From an uncultured Clostridium sp. (lineage in GTDB: Bacteria; Bacillota; Clostridia; TANB77; CAG-508): DNA of 18,648 nt. Below, piece by piece: positions 7,696-15,910 of the stretch (its first letter is position 1; each line of letters begins with the position of its first letter). The translations under genes were made by a program, and so were the position numbers. The stretch is taken from NCBI GenBank assembly GCA_958413095.1, contig CATYUF010000036.1, positions 1 to 18,648 on the forward strand, given 5' to 3'. The notes beneath the pieces are model-generated. The model worked only from the letters and a program-made list of their open reading frames with translations, did not search any database and was not told where the DNA came from.

Positions 7696-7736
7696 TATTT
7701 ACACTTCCTTTCTTTGCCCAAGTATAAATTTTGATT

Positions 7737-8288
7737 TTATGCATTTTCTTCTTTTGGAGCAACTTTTTTAACAGTTATATTTACTTCATTTACTTCTAAA
7801 TCTGTTGCTTTTTTTATTTTTTCTTTTATGCTAGTTTGAAGTTTAGCAGATAAATCTTTTATTACTGCCTCTGAACTTACTATTAAATTTGCATATACTT
7901 TAACATTATTGTCTTTATCTAATTCAACTCTAGTTGTTACATCTTCTGTGCTTTCAAATCCTTTTGCTACTGAATTTACTAAGTTTTCTATTGTTTCTTT
8001 AGAAATCATTAATTTTCCACTTTCATTTTCTAGTAATACTCCTTGTCTTTCTTTTATTTGTTCTCTTGATGTTGAATCAAAGAATATACATTTAATTGAA
8101 AGTAATATAAATACTACACTAACACCAAGTATTACTTTTCCCCAAGTACTACTAACTATTGCTCCTTTTATTATTTCCCCTACTAGGTCAATATCTATCC
8201 AACCAAATACTAATAAACAAGCTAATACAGATATTATTAGTATTACATATGAATATATTATTAATGTAAGTTTTTCTAAAATTTTCAT
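7737..8288 (-). CDS. amaP: Alkaline shock response membrane anchor protein
   Basis: AmaP-type protein that tethers Asp23 to the membrane. Two N-terminal membrane segments (about residues 8-30 and 48-66) are followed by a soluble domain with Asp23-like character: SGKLMISKETIENLVNSVA, then a DNNVKVYANLIVS strand and VNEVNITVKKV at the end. Length of 183 aa is normal. GGAG stands a few bases upstream of the ATG. It lies 99 bases after asp23 and 41 bases before the DUF2273 gene, the standard order. Confidence 0.9.
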   Translation of the reverse strand: MKILEKLTLIIYSYVILIISVLACLLVFGWIDIDLVGEIIKGAIVSSTWGKVILGVSVVFILLSIKCIFFDSTSREQIKERQGVLLENESGKLMISKETIENLVNSVAKGFESTEDVTTRVELDKDNNVKVYANLIVSSEAVIKDLSAKLQTSIKEKIKKATDLEVNEVNITVKKVAPKEENA

Positions 8289-8387
8289 CTTTTTCTTCTC
8301 CTTTTCTTATTATGTATAATGTGAGATTTTTTATAAACTAATTGTTTTTTGTAAGTTATATTTTACATTTTCTTATCCATCATATAA

Positions 8388-8834
8388 TTAATCATTTTCT
8401 TCTGTTTTTTCTTCTTTATCTTCATTAGGCTTAGCTACATCTGTGTTAACACCTTGAACATGAACATTTACTTCTTCAACTTTTAATCCTGTCATACCTT
8501 CTACTGATTTTTTTACTCTATTTTGGATTTCAAATGCAACATCTGGTATTCTTGAGCCATATTCTACTATGATATTTACATCAATTTTTACTTTTTCTTC
8601 TTCTATGTCAACTTTAATTCCTTTTGCTAGGTTTTTCTTTCCACTTAAAACTTCTGTAATTCCTCCGGCAAATCCTCCAGCCATTCCAGATACTCCTTGT
8701 ACTTCTGAAACTGCTACTCCTGCAATTACTGCAACTACATCGTTAGATATTTTTATTCCTTCATTTTCTGTTTTTATTTCTTCTTCAAGTTCTACAACTT
8801 CCCCATTTTCAACATTTTTGTTTTCTTCTTCCAT
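8388..8834 (-). CDS. Asp23/Gls24 family envelope stress protein
   Basis: Abundant cytoplasmic protein that gathers at the membrane through AmaP and supports cell-envelope homeostasis; the biochemical role is not settled. The conserved core is clear: ISNDVVAVIAGVAVSEVQGV, then GMAGGFAGGI, KVDIEEEKVKIDVNIIVEYG, IPDVAFEIQNRVKKSVE and VEEVNVHVQGV. Both ends are acidic. The reading frame can be extended to a TTG at 8855, but that extension covers the AAGGAGG ribosome binding site, so I place the start at the ATG at 8834, giving 148 aa. It is the first gene of the asp23-amaP-DUF2273-nusB-xseA-xseB series, just below a terminator. Confidence 0.93.
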   Translation of the reverse strand: MEEENKNVENGEVVELEEEIKTENEGIKISNDVVAVIAGVAVSEVQGVSGMAGGFAGGITEVLSGKKNLAKGIKVDIEEEKVKIDVNIIVEYGSRIPDVAFEIQNRVKKSVEGMTGLKVEEVNVHVQGVNTDVAKPNEDKEEKTEEND

Positions 8835-8896
8835 TTTTGAATTCCTCCTTTTCAATCTTATTTTTAAGTTGTGTGAAATTCAATTTCCTATAACTT

Positions 8897-8944
8897 AAAA
8901 AATTGATATACTTAAATTCTGTGTTTTAAGTATATCAATTTTTT
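8897..8944. terminator. Terminator upstream of asp23
   Basis: A perfect 20-bp inverted repeat (8897-8916 with 8925-8944) with an 8-base loop is flanked by A6 and T6, so it can act on either strand. On the minus strand it would end the priA-def-fmt-DUF1016 transcript before asp23. Confidence 0.85.
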
Positions 8945-8973
8945 ATGATTTTTACAACCTTTATTAGTAAATT

Positions 8974-9054
8974 TTAATAATTTAGTTCTTTGTTTTTATA
9001 GCAACAAATTATACTTTCTATTATCTTAATACATTCTTTTAATTTATTTTTCAT
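8974..9054 (-). CDS. Possible 26-aa small ORF
   Basis: An ATG at 9054 opens a 26-codon frame reading as a lysine-rich amphipathic helix with a central Cys-Cys (KLKECIKIIESIICCYK). It fits between the DUF1016 stop and the terminator at 8897-8944. An AAGG lies almost against the ATG, too close for a good ribosome binding site, and I recognise no family. It may be chance in AT-rich DNA. Confidence 0.15.
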   Translation of the reverse strand: MKNKLKECIKIIESIICCYKNKELNY

Positions 9055-9065
9055 ACCTTACTTTT

Positions 9066-9845
9066 TTACAATTCTTCTATATCTTTAATATGTAATTCAA
9101 TTTCTTCTACATTTGGTAATTGGGCTTGTAGATATTCTGGCATATCTTCTAGTAATTTATACTCACTAACTCCAATTGGACTATTAATATTTCTTAACGC
9201 ATACTCTGCTGTAAAATTGTCCTTATTTTTACATAATAACAATCCTATAGTTGGATTATCTGTTTCATCCTTTACTAAATCGTCTATCGCTGATAAATAA
9301 AAGTTAATTTGTCCTGCATCTGTAGGTTCAAATTCTCTTGCCTTTAATTCAATAACAATATAACATTTTAATCTTAAATGGTAAAACAACAAATCAATAA
9401 AATAATCTTTCTCACTCACAGTTATTTTGTATTGTTCTCCTACAAAAGCAAATCCTTTTCCTAATTCTACAAGAACATCTTTTATTTTATCTATCATTGC
9501 ATTTTCAATTTCTAACTCTTTTACTTTTCCTTTTAGAGAAATAAAATCAAAAATATATGGATTCTTCAAGGTTTGAATTGCTAAATCACTTTGCATATCT
9601 GGTAAAGTCATAGGAAAATTAGTTACTTTTTTAGCAATTACTTGTCTTTGATATAATTTGCTTTCAATTTGCATCATTAATAAACTTCTAGACCAACCAT
9701 TTATAATACTTTGATTTATGTACCATTTTCTTTCTTCAATGTCTTTTACTTTATCTAATAAAATTATATTATGTCCCCATGGAATTTGTGCAACAAACTG
9801 TTGCACAAATTCAAAGTCTGGATACTCTTCTGCAATTTTTTTCAT
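9066..9845 (-). pseudogene. DUF1016/YhcG-type PDDEXK nuclease, 5'-truncated
   Basis: Members are PDDEXK-fold nucleases of about 340 aa, often near restriction or mobile genes. The 259 residues here start late in the N-terminal domain (EEYPDFEFVQQFVAQIPWGH) and cover NGWSRSLLMMQIES and the nuclease domain, with Asp151, Glu166-x-Lys168 (IELKA) and Gln179 (GQINFYL) forming a complete active site. About 85 N-terminal residues are missing. Just ahead of the ATG the frame still reads KLKKY, resembling the normal NLKYM before this point, then meets a stop; no Shine-Dalgarno sequence precedes the ATG. I therefore favour a 5'-deleted gene, although a short protein from 9845 cannot be excluded. It follows fmt by 111 bases. 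Base composition resembles the neighbours. Confidence 0.75.
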
Positions 9846-9956
9846 ATATTTTTTAAGTTTTCATATAAATTTAAAAAAGGTGAATTGCATTTTATTTTTT
9901 ACAAATTCATCTTTAGCTATCTTAAAATTAAAATAAATTTCAATTTATATACGATT

Positions 9957-10916
9957 TTAATTAAATACCTCAAATTCTTCAATAGGATTCCCTCTCAAAA
10001 ACTCCTGTATTGTCATTCTCTTTGCATTTTCTCCTTGAATTTCTATCACTTTCAAAATTCCTTCTTTTGTCTTTATAAATATTCCTTCTTTTTTATCTGA
10101 AACTATAACAGTTCCATCACGCATAAAGTCCATTGGACCACCAACCATTATCTCAGTTGATTTTGCTACATCTACTTTCCAAAATTTGATTTTCTTATCA
10201 TTTAGAAATGTATATGCACCCATTATTGGATTTAAACCTCTTACTAAATTTTTTATTTGTTCTGCTGATTGTTCTTCCCAATTTATTTTAGCCATTTTTT
10301 TAGATAGCATTGGTGCCATTGAAAATTCTCCTTCTTGTTTAGTTCTAGTTGCTGTTCCATTTTCTATATCTTTTAATGTTTTTACTAATAATTCTCCACC
10401 TATTTTAGAAAGTCTGTCCCACAATTCTCCTGTTGTTTCATCTTCACCAATAGTTACTTCCTCTTTTAAAATCATATCTCCTGTGTCCATTCCTTCATCC
10501 ATATACATAGTAGTAATTCCAGTAGTTTTATCCCCATTTAATACCGCCCATTGTATAGGTGCTGCCCCTCTATATTTTGGAAGTAGTGAAGCATGAACAT
10601 TTATACATCCTAATCTTGGAATTTCTAAAATCTCTTTTGGTAATATTTTTCCGTATGCTACAACACAAATCACATCTGGATTTAGTCCTTTTATTTCATT
10701 TATAAATTCTTCATTATTCCTCACTTTTTGTGGTTGAAATATCTTTAATTCTTTTTCAGTTGCAAATTCTTTTACAGGTGAAGCAACCATTTTCATTCCT
10801 CTTCCTTTTGGCCTGTCTGGATTTGTTACAACTCCTATAATTTCATAATTTGCTTCATATATAGCTTTTAGGCTTTCTTCTGCAAAATCAGGTGTTCCCA
10901 TAAATACGATTTTCAT
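9957..10916 (-). CDS. fmt: Methionyl-tRNA formyltransferase
   Basis: Transfers a formyl group from 10-formyl-THF to initiator Met-tRNA. The N-terminal Rossmann domain starts MKIVFMGTPDFAEESL; the catalytic trio is Asn106, His108 and Asp144 at the same numbering as E. coli, in the NVHASLLPKYRG block (106-117) and MDEGMDTGDM. The loop with DRPKGRG (34-40) is present, and a C-terminal OB domain (about 205-319) follows. Length of 319 aa is normal. AAAGGA lies about 11 bases before the ATG. It starts 48 bases after def, the usual partner that removes the formyl group again, and uses the product of fhs encoded in the same window. Confidence 0.98.
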   Translation of the reverse strand: MKIVFMGTPDFAEESLKAIYEANYEIIGVVTNPDRPKGRGMKMVASPVKEFATEKELKIFQPQKVRNNEEFINEIKGLNPDVICVVAYGKILPKEILEIPRLGCINVHASLLPKYRGAAPIQWAVLNGDKTTGITTMYMDEGMDTGDMILKEEVTIGEDETTGELWDRLSKIGGELLVKTLKDIENGTATRTKQEGEFSMAPMLSKKMAKINWEEQSAEQIKNLVRGLNPIMGAYTFLNDKKIKFWKVDVAKSTEIMVGGPMDFMRDGTVIVSDKKEGIFIKTKEGILKVIEIQGENAKRMTIQEFLRGNPIEEFEVFN

Positions 10917-10964
10917 ATAATTTTCATCCTTTCTTGTATAATTTTTTAATGGAGACTTTGTCTA

Positions 10965-11459
10965 TTATTTTTCACTTGAATTTGGGTCAATATATTCTAA
11001 AGTTCCTGGAACTATTTTATCAATAAATAATTCTCCATCTAAATGGTCTAACTCGTGGCAAATTGCTTGTGCTAATAATTCTTTTGCTTTTACTCTCATT
11101 CTTTTTCCTTCTCTATCAGTATATTCAGCTGTTACTTCTGCTGGACGAACTACTTTTGCAAATTCATTTGGGAAACTTAGACATCCTTCTTCAACTTCTT
11201 GTTCTCCTTTTGTTTTTACTATCACAGGGTTTATTAACACAATAGGTCCTTTATCATCATAAAGGTCAATTACTACAACTCTTTTTAATATTCCAACTTG
11301 TACTGCTGCTAATCCTACACCATTATATTTATGCATTGTTTCTATCATATCATCTATAAGTGATTGTATTTTTTCATTTGATATATCTTCAAATGGTACT
11401 TCTCTTGATTTTTTCTTTAATATTTCATCACCTTGATATCTTAAATTTCTTATTGCCAT
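10965..11459 (-). CDS. def: Peptide deformylase
   Basis: Metalloenzyme that removes the N-formyl group from new proteins. All three family motifs are present: GVGLAAVQ at residues 47-54, EGCLSFP at 91-97 with metal ligand Cys93, and HELDHLDG at 135-142 with ligands His135 and His139 and catalytic Glu136. Length of 164 aa is standard for the short Clostridia form. AAAGGATG lies about 12 bases upstream of the ATG. It is followed by fmt after 48 bases and preceded by priA across a 227-base gap, so it may also have its own promoter there. Confidence 0.98.
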   Translation of the reverse strand: MAIRNLRYQGDEILKKKSREVPFEDISNEKIQSLIDDMIETMHKYNGVGLAAVQVGILKRVVVIDLYDDKGPIVLINPVIVKTKGEQEVEEGCLSFPNEFAKVVRPAEVTAEYTDREGKRMRVKAKELLAQAICHELDHLDGELFIDKIVPGTLEYIDPNSSEK

Positions 11460-11509
11460 ACTTTAATTCATCCTTTCTCACTTCATTATTTTTTATTTAT
11501 CTTTCTTTT

Positions 11510-11540
11510 GAAAATAAATTTTAATACTAAATTTATTTTC
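11510..11540. other. Hairpin in the def leader
   Basis: A perfect 12-bp AT-rich inverted repeat (11510-11521 with 11529-11540) lies in the 227-base priA-def gap. No U-tract follows on the minus strand, so it is not a convincing terminator. It might be an mRNA structure in the def leader or chance in AT-rich DNA. I see no other feature in this gap. Confidence 0.35.
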
Positions 11541-11686
11541 ACTTTGAGCTTAAGTAACTCACAAGTTTCATAGTGTTTCTTATTTTAAAGAGTTTAATAA
11601 GTGCAAAAAATTATTCTCAAAACTTAAAATTTAACATTACACTAAAATCATTTCAAATTATTTTTAATTACAAAATTTTATATTAA

Positions 11687-13939
11687 TCAACTCATATTAT
11701 TTGGATTTACATCAATTGAAATTCTTATATCTTTAATATTTCTACTATAAATCTCTTTTAAAGTTTGATTTAATACTTCATTTGCTTCAACTGTCATATT
11801 TCCTTTTATTATAATTCTCCATCTATACCTATTTTGAATTTTATCTATTGGAGATGGCATTGGTCTAAATATTTTAAACTCTTCTTGATTTAATTTTTCT
11901 AGTAGTTTTTTATACATTTCATTTGAAATATTTTTTATATTATATTCATTTAAACTATTAAAACTAATTAATATTATATCGCAAAATGGCGGATATTTCA
12001 ACTGTTTTCTTAATGCTATTTCAGTTTCATAAAACATCTCATAGTTTTGTTTTTGTGCACATATTATGCTAAAATTATCAGGGTTATATGTCTGAATTAT
12101 TACTTTCCCTGGTAGATTTTCTCTTCCTGCTCTTCCTGCAACTTGTGTTAAAATTTGAAAAGTTCTTTCATTTGCTCTATAATCATCTATATTTAATGAA
12201 CTATCAGCTGCTATAACACCAACTAATGTAACATTTGGAAAATGATGTCCTTTTACTACCATTTGTGTTCCTATTAATATATCTATATTTTCATTTTTAA
12301 ATTTATTTAATATTTCTTCATGCGAATTCTTTTTAGTAACTGTATCTATATCCATTCTAATTGTAGATGCATTTGGAAATTGTTTATTAATTTCTTGTTC
12401 TAGTTTTTGCGTTCCTGTTCCAAAATACCTTATTTTATCACTTTGGCATTCTGGACAAATTGTTACTAAGTTTTCTTCATATGAACAATAATGGCATTTT
12501 AATTTTTTTTCATAACTATGATATGTCATGCTTATATTGCAACTTGGACATTTTACAGTATACCCACAGTTTCTACACATTATAAATGTTGAATATCCTC
12601 TTCTATTTAAAAATAATATTGTTTGTCTTTTTTTGCTTATGTTTTCTTCTATGCTATTATATAATTCCATACTTAGCATTGAACGATTTCCATTTGCTAA
12701 TTCTTGTTTTAAGTCAATTATTTCTACCTTAGGAAGTGATGATTCATTTGCTCTTTTGGTAAGAGTTAATAGTTGAATTTTAGTATTTCCTTCTTCATTT
12801 TCATTTGTAGCATTATAAAATGTATTAATATCTGGTGTAGCACTTCCAAGCAATAATGGTGCTTTATTCTCTTTAGCTAATATTTTTGCTATTTCTTTTG
12901 CATTGTATTTTGGATTTGTTTCTGATTTATATGAACTGTCATGTTCTTCATCAACAATTATTATTCCTATATTTTCAATAGGTGCAAATATGGCTGACCT
13001 TGCTCCTATTACAATTCTAGCTTTTTTTTCTCTTATTCTTTCCCATTCATCATGTCTTTCTCCTATTGATAATTTACTATGCAATATAGCAATATCGCTT
13101 TTTCCAAATCTTGAAATAAATCTATCTAACATTTGTGGAGTTAATGATATTTCAGGAACTAATACAATAGCATTTTTACCTGTTTTCAATACCTTTTCTA
13201 TTAATTGCAAATACACTTCTGTTTTTCCTGAACCAGTAACTCCATATATCAAAAATTGTTTATATTCATTTTTATCAATCGCTTCTTCTACTCTATTATA
13301 AGCGTTTTTTTGTTCTTCTGTTAGCTTAAGATTATTTGTCTTTTCACAATTTCTTCCTAATAGTGGATTTCTTTCTACCTTTTTTTCAATGATTTCTAAA
13401 TATCCATTCTTTACTAATGTATTTACAATTCCTCTTGCACAATCTGTAAACATTTCAATTTCTGACACTGTTGTTCCTTCATTGTCTTTTACAAAGTTTA
13501 AGAGTCTTTTTTGTTTTTCTGATTTTATTTTTCCTGTTTCTATTTCAAATTCAATTTCTTCTATATCTTTTTTTAAATATACACAATTTATTGTTTTATC
13601 TTGTATTCTTTTTTCTTTATTCTTGTTTCTAGTTCCTGGTGTTAGCATTAATTTAATGCAATCAGAAATATTGCAAAAATATCGCTTTGCCATCCATTTT
13701 GCTAGAGATATTTGTTTGTCTGTTAAGTTCTCTTCTAGTTTTGCTATGTTTTTTAATTCAAATGCTGATTTTTCTTTTATTCCGACTACAAATGCTTCTG
13801 CTAGTTTTTCACCATTACCAAATGGCACTAATACTTTACTTCCTACTAGTATTAATTCTTCTAAGTCTTTTGGAATATTGTAGTCGAAGGTTCTATTTAA
13901 TTTTTTTGCTCCTCTATTGATGATTACTTCTGCTATCAT
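11687..13939 (-). CDS. priA: Primosomal helicase PriA
   Basis: 3'-5' DNA helicase that reloads the replisome at stalled or repaired forks. The N-terminal DNA-binding domain (FDYNIP, GSKVLVPFG) precedes the helicase core, with Walker A GVTGSGKT at residues 233-240, the DEEH box at 330-333 and GSATPD after it. Eight zinc-binding cysteines follow as CRNC (455/458), CPSC (464/467), CHYC (482/485) and CPEC (495/498). Motifs V and VI appear as GTQMVVKGHHFPNV and QVAGRAGR. The frame could start at an ATG at 13975, but ATAGGAGAAAAC sits directly before the ATG at 13939, which I prefer, giving 750 aa. It heads the priA-def-fmt group. Confidence 0.96.
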   Translation of the reverse strand: MIAEVIINRGAKKLNRTFDYNIPKDLEELILVGSKVLVPFGNGEKLAEAFVVGIKEKSAFELKNIAKLEENLTDKQISLAKWMAKRYFCNISDCIKLMLTPGTRNKNKEKRIQDKTINCVYLKKDIEEIEFEIETGKIKSEKQKRLLNFVKDNEGTTVSEIEMFTDCARGIVNTLVKNGYLEIIEKKVERNPLLGRNCEKTNNLKLTEEQKNAYNRVEEAIDKNEYKQFLIYGVTGSGKTEVYLQLIEKVLKTGKNAIVLVPEISLTPQMLDRFISRFGKSDIAILHSKLSIGERHDEWERIREKKARIVIGARSAIFAPIENIGIIIVDEEHDSSYKSETNPKYNAKEIAKILAKENKAPLLLGSATPDINTFYNATNENEEGNTKIQLLTLTKRANESSLPKVEIIDLKQELANGNRSMLSMELYNSIEENISKKRQTILFLNRRGYSTFIMCRNCGYTVKCPSCNISMTYHSYEKKLKCHYCSYEENLVTICPECQSDKIRYFGTGTQKLEQEINKQFPNASTIRMDIDTVTKKNSHEEILNKFKNENIDILIGTQMVVKGHHFPNVTLVGVIAADSSLNIDDYRANERTFQILTQVAGRAGRENLPGKVIIQTYNPDNFSIICAQKQNYEMFYETEIALRKQLKYPPFCDIILISFNSLNEYNIKNISNEMYKKLLEKLNQEEFKIFRPMPSPIDKIQNRYRWRIIIKGNMTVEANEVLNQTLKEIYSRNIKDIRISIDVNPNNMS

Positions 13940-14054
13940 GTTTTCTCCTATTTCTATAAATGAATATATTTTCATTTATTTCTTTTTTCTTTTAACTTGC
14001 TTTATTTATATCATAAGATTTGTTTATTTTCAATTGATTATTTAATGGTTTTGG

Positions 14055-14150
14055 TGATTTTGGGGTCGGAGGCAAAAATCATTTGATAACAAGATGAAAT
14101 TTGGGTCGGAGATAAAAATCATTTATCCCCGACCCAAATTTTATCTTGTT
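14055..14150. repeat. Compound repeat: long hairpin plus 22-base direct repeat
   Basis: Arms 14088-14109 and 14129-14150 match over 22 bases with one difference (G-U in plus-strand RNA), and the loop holds a further 6-bp stem (14111-14116 with 14122-14127), giving about 28 bp of pairing in 63 bases. The left-arm end and loop, starting GGGTCGGAG, also occur as a near-identical 22-base direct repeat at 14063-14084 and 14103-14124 (two differences, 40 bases apart). A smaller hairpin lies at 14055-14081. There is no U-tract. The element is richer in GC than its surroundings. It fills much of the 303-base gap between the small gene and priA. Confidence 0.7.
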
Positions 14151-14162
14151 GTTTTAAACTTA

Positions 14163-14262
14163 TTATACTATTATTTTTTCATATGCTGGTAAAAGTATTT
14201 CTTTATATCTTTTATCAATCATTGTTTTATAAAATTCTTTTCTTAGCCATTTATATATTTGT
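14163..14262 (-). pseudogene. Possible coding remnant after the small gene
   Basis: In the -1 frame relative to the 72-aa gene, an open stretch of about 33 codons overlaps its end and runs to a TAA at 14163. Its end reads MIDKRYKEILLPAYEKIIV, which looks protein-like. It could be the lost C-terminus of the small gene or a remnant of another gene. The length is not beyond chance in this composition. Confidence 0.2.
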
Positions 14263-14461
14263 TTCTTAAATATGTTGCAAACTCTTCTGAAATAACACCA
14301 TCAATAAGAGCAATATTGATAGACCCATATATTTCATTTTTTAAACAGTCTATAAATGAACAAGTTTTATCCTCTTTATATTTTAAATATTCCTCTATAT
14401 CATGCTTCAAATATTCTGGTAAACATTTTTCTTTTAATTCAAATAATTCTTCTTTATCCAT
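14243..14461 (-). CDS. Small acidic protein of unknown function after clpX
   Basis: I do not recognise a named family. The 72-aa product is mostly helical and acidic at its N-terminus (MDKEELFELKEKCLPEYLKH), with YGSINIALIDGVISEEFATYLRNKY at the C-terminal half resembling small conserved hypothetical proteins that I recall from Clostridia; that resemblance is from memory. No membrane segment or signal peptide is seen. The frame extends upstream into clpX, but AGGGG lies about 8 bases before the ATG at 14461, which fixes the start. It begins 40 bases after clpX and is probably cotranscribed with it, so a link to ClpXP is possible but unproved. Confidence 0.7.
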   Translation of the reverse strand: MDKEELFELKEKCLPEYLKHDIEEYLKYKEDKTCSFIDCLKNEIYGSINIALIDGVISEEFATYLRNKYING

Positions 14462-14501
14462 TGTAGTTTCCCCTAGTAAATATATATAATCAGCAAAATT
14501 A

Positions 14502-15830
14502 TTATGCTGTTTCTTTTTCTTCTGAAGCTGGCACTTGTCTTTTTTCTTTTTTTCCTTTTGCTTTCTTATTTTCTTCCTTTTTATTTCCAATTATTAATTC
14601 TGGTCCTGCTTTTTCTAGAACTGTTTTTTTAGTTATTATACATTTTTCTATATTTGGATTTGATGGTATTTCAAACATTATATCTCTCATTATTTCTTCG
14701 ATTATAGAACGCAATCCTCTTGCTCCTGTTTTTCTTTCTATTGCTTTTTCTACTATTGCTTCTAATGCTTCTTTTTCAAATGTTAGTTCTACTCCATCTA
14801 TTTCAAATAATTTTTGATATTGTTTTACTAAAGAGTTTTTTGGTTCTACTAAAATTTGAATTAATGCTTCTTTATCTAAATCTCTTAATGTTGCAACTAT
14901 TGGTAATCTTCCTATAAATTCTGGGATTAATCCAAATTTTAATAAATCTTGTGGTAGTAACTCTTTAAATACCTCAAATTTATCAATATCTTTTTTTGTA
15001 TCAATTTGTGTTCCAAATCCTATTGTTTTCTTTCCTGTTCTATCTTTAATAATATCTTCTAGCCCTTCAAAAGCTCCTCCACATATTATTAATATATTTT
15101 CTGTATTTATTTGTATAAGTTCTTGATTTGGATGTTTTCTTCCTCCTTGTGGTGGTACTGATGCAACTGTTCCTTCTATTATTTTTAGTAATGCTTGTTG
15201 AACTCCTTCTCCACTTACATCTCTTGTTATTGATGGATTTTCTGATTTTCTTGTAATCTTATCTATTTCATCTATATATATTATTCCTTTTTGTGCTTTT
15301 TGTATATCTCCATCAGCAGCTTGTATTAATTTTAATAATATGTTTTCAACATCTTCTCCTACATATCCTGCTTCTGTAAGTGTTGTTGCATCTGCTATTG
15401 CAAATGGTACATCTAATATTTTTGCAAGTGTTTTTGCAAGTAGAGTCTTTCCACATCCAGTTGGTCCTAATAATAGAATATTGCTTTTTTGTATTTCTAC
15501 CTCATCTTTATCTGCTATTTCTTCGTGTGCAATTCTTTTATAGTGATTGTATACTGCTACTGATAATGTTTTTTTAGCTTCTTCTTGCCCTATAACATAA
15601 TCATCTAACACTTTTTTTATTTCTTCTGGTGTTGGCACATTATTTAATTCATTTAATGTGTAACCTGCTTTATCATCATCATATAATTCTGCTTCGATTA
15701 TGCTTTCACAAAGATCTACACATTCGTCACATATATATACTCCTGGTCCTGCTACTATTTTTCTAACATTTTCTTGTGATTTTCCACAAAAAGAACATCT
15801 AACACTTTTTGGTACATCATTTTTTGCCAT
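14502..15830 (-). CDS. clpX: ClpX, ATPase of the ClpXP protease
   Basis: Hexameric AAA+ unfoldase that feeds substrates, including ssrA-tagged proteins, into ClpP. The N-terminal zinc domain has Cys12, Cys15, Cys34 and Cys37. Walker A GPTGCGKT is at residues 122-129, Walker B with IIYIDEID at 183-190, the pore loop GYVG at 155-158, RKH at 231-233, and the ClpP-docking loop IGFG at 270-273. Sensor and C-terminal blocks (LIPEFIGRLP, TGARGLRSIIEEIM) follow. The C-terminal tail is rich in Lys and Glu. Length of 442 aa is normal to slightly long. AAGGAG precedes the ATG. It starts 80 bases after clpP. Confidence 0.98.
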   Translation of the reverse strand: MAKNDVPKSVRCSFCGKSQENVRKIVAGPGVYICDECVDLCESIIEAELYDDDKAGYTLNELNNVPTPEEIKKVLDDYVIGQEEAKKTLSVAVYNHYKRIAHEEIADKDEVEIQKSNILLLGPTGCGKTLLAKTLAKILDVPFAIADATTLTEAGYVGEDVENILLKLIQAADGDIQKAQKGIIYIDEIDKITRKSENPSITRDVSGEGVQQALLKIIEGTVASVPPQGGRKHPNQELIQINTENILIICGGAFEGLEDIIKDRTGKKTIGFGTQIDTKKDIDKFEVFKELLPQDLLKFGLIPEFIGRLPIVATLRDLDKEALIQILVEPKNSLVKQYQKLFEIDGVELTFEKEALEAIVEKAIERKTGARGLRSIIEEIMRDIMFEIPSNPNIEKCIITKKTVLEKAGPELIIGNKKEENKKAKGKKEKRQVPASEEKETA

Positions 15831-15910
15831 CTTATCTCTCCTTAAATATATTAAAAACTGCTAATATTATATGTTTATTTATCATAAAATTATACTGTTT
15901 TTATTAATTT

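Noticed and set aside
12903..13883. Long plus-strand open frames opposite priA, and similar ones opposite clpX, tig and fmt
   Set aside because: They are rich in Ser, Phe, Leu and Ile as expected for the complement of AT-rich coding DNA, lack good ribosome binding sites, and oppose strongly conserved genes.
14088..14150. Long hairpin as a Rho-independent terminator of the clpX transcript
   Set aside because: There is no U-tract after the stem on either strand, and the direct repeat is not explained by a terminator.
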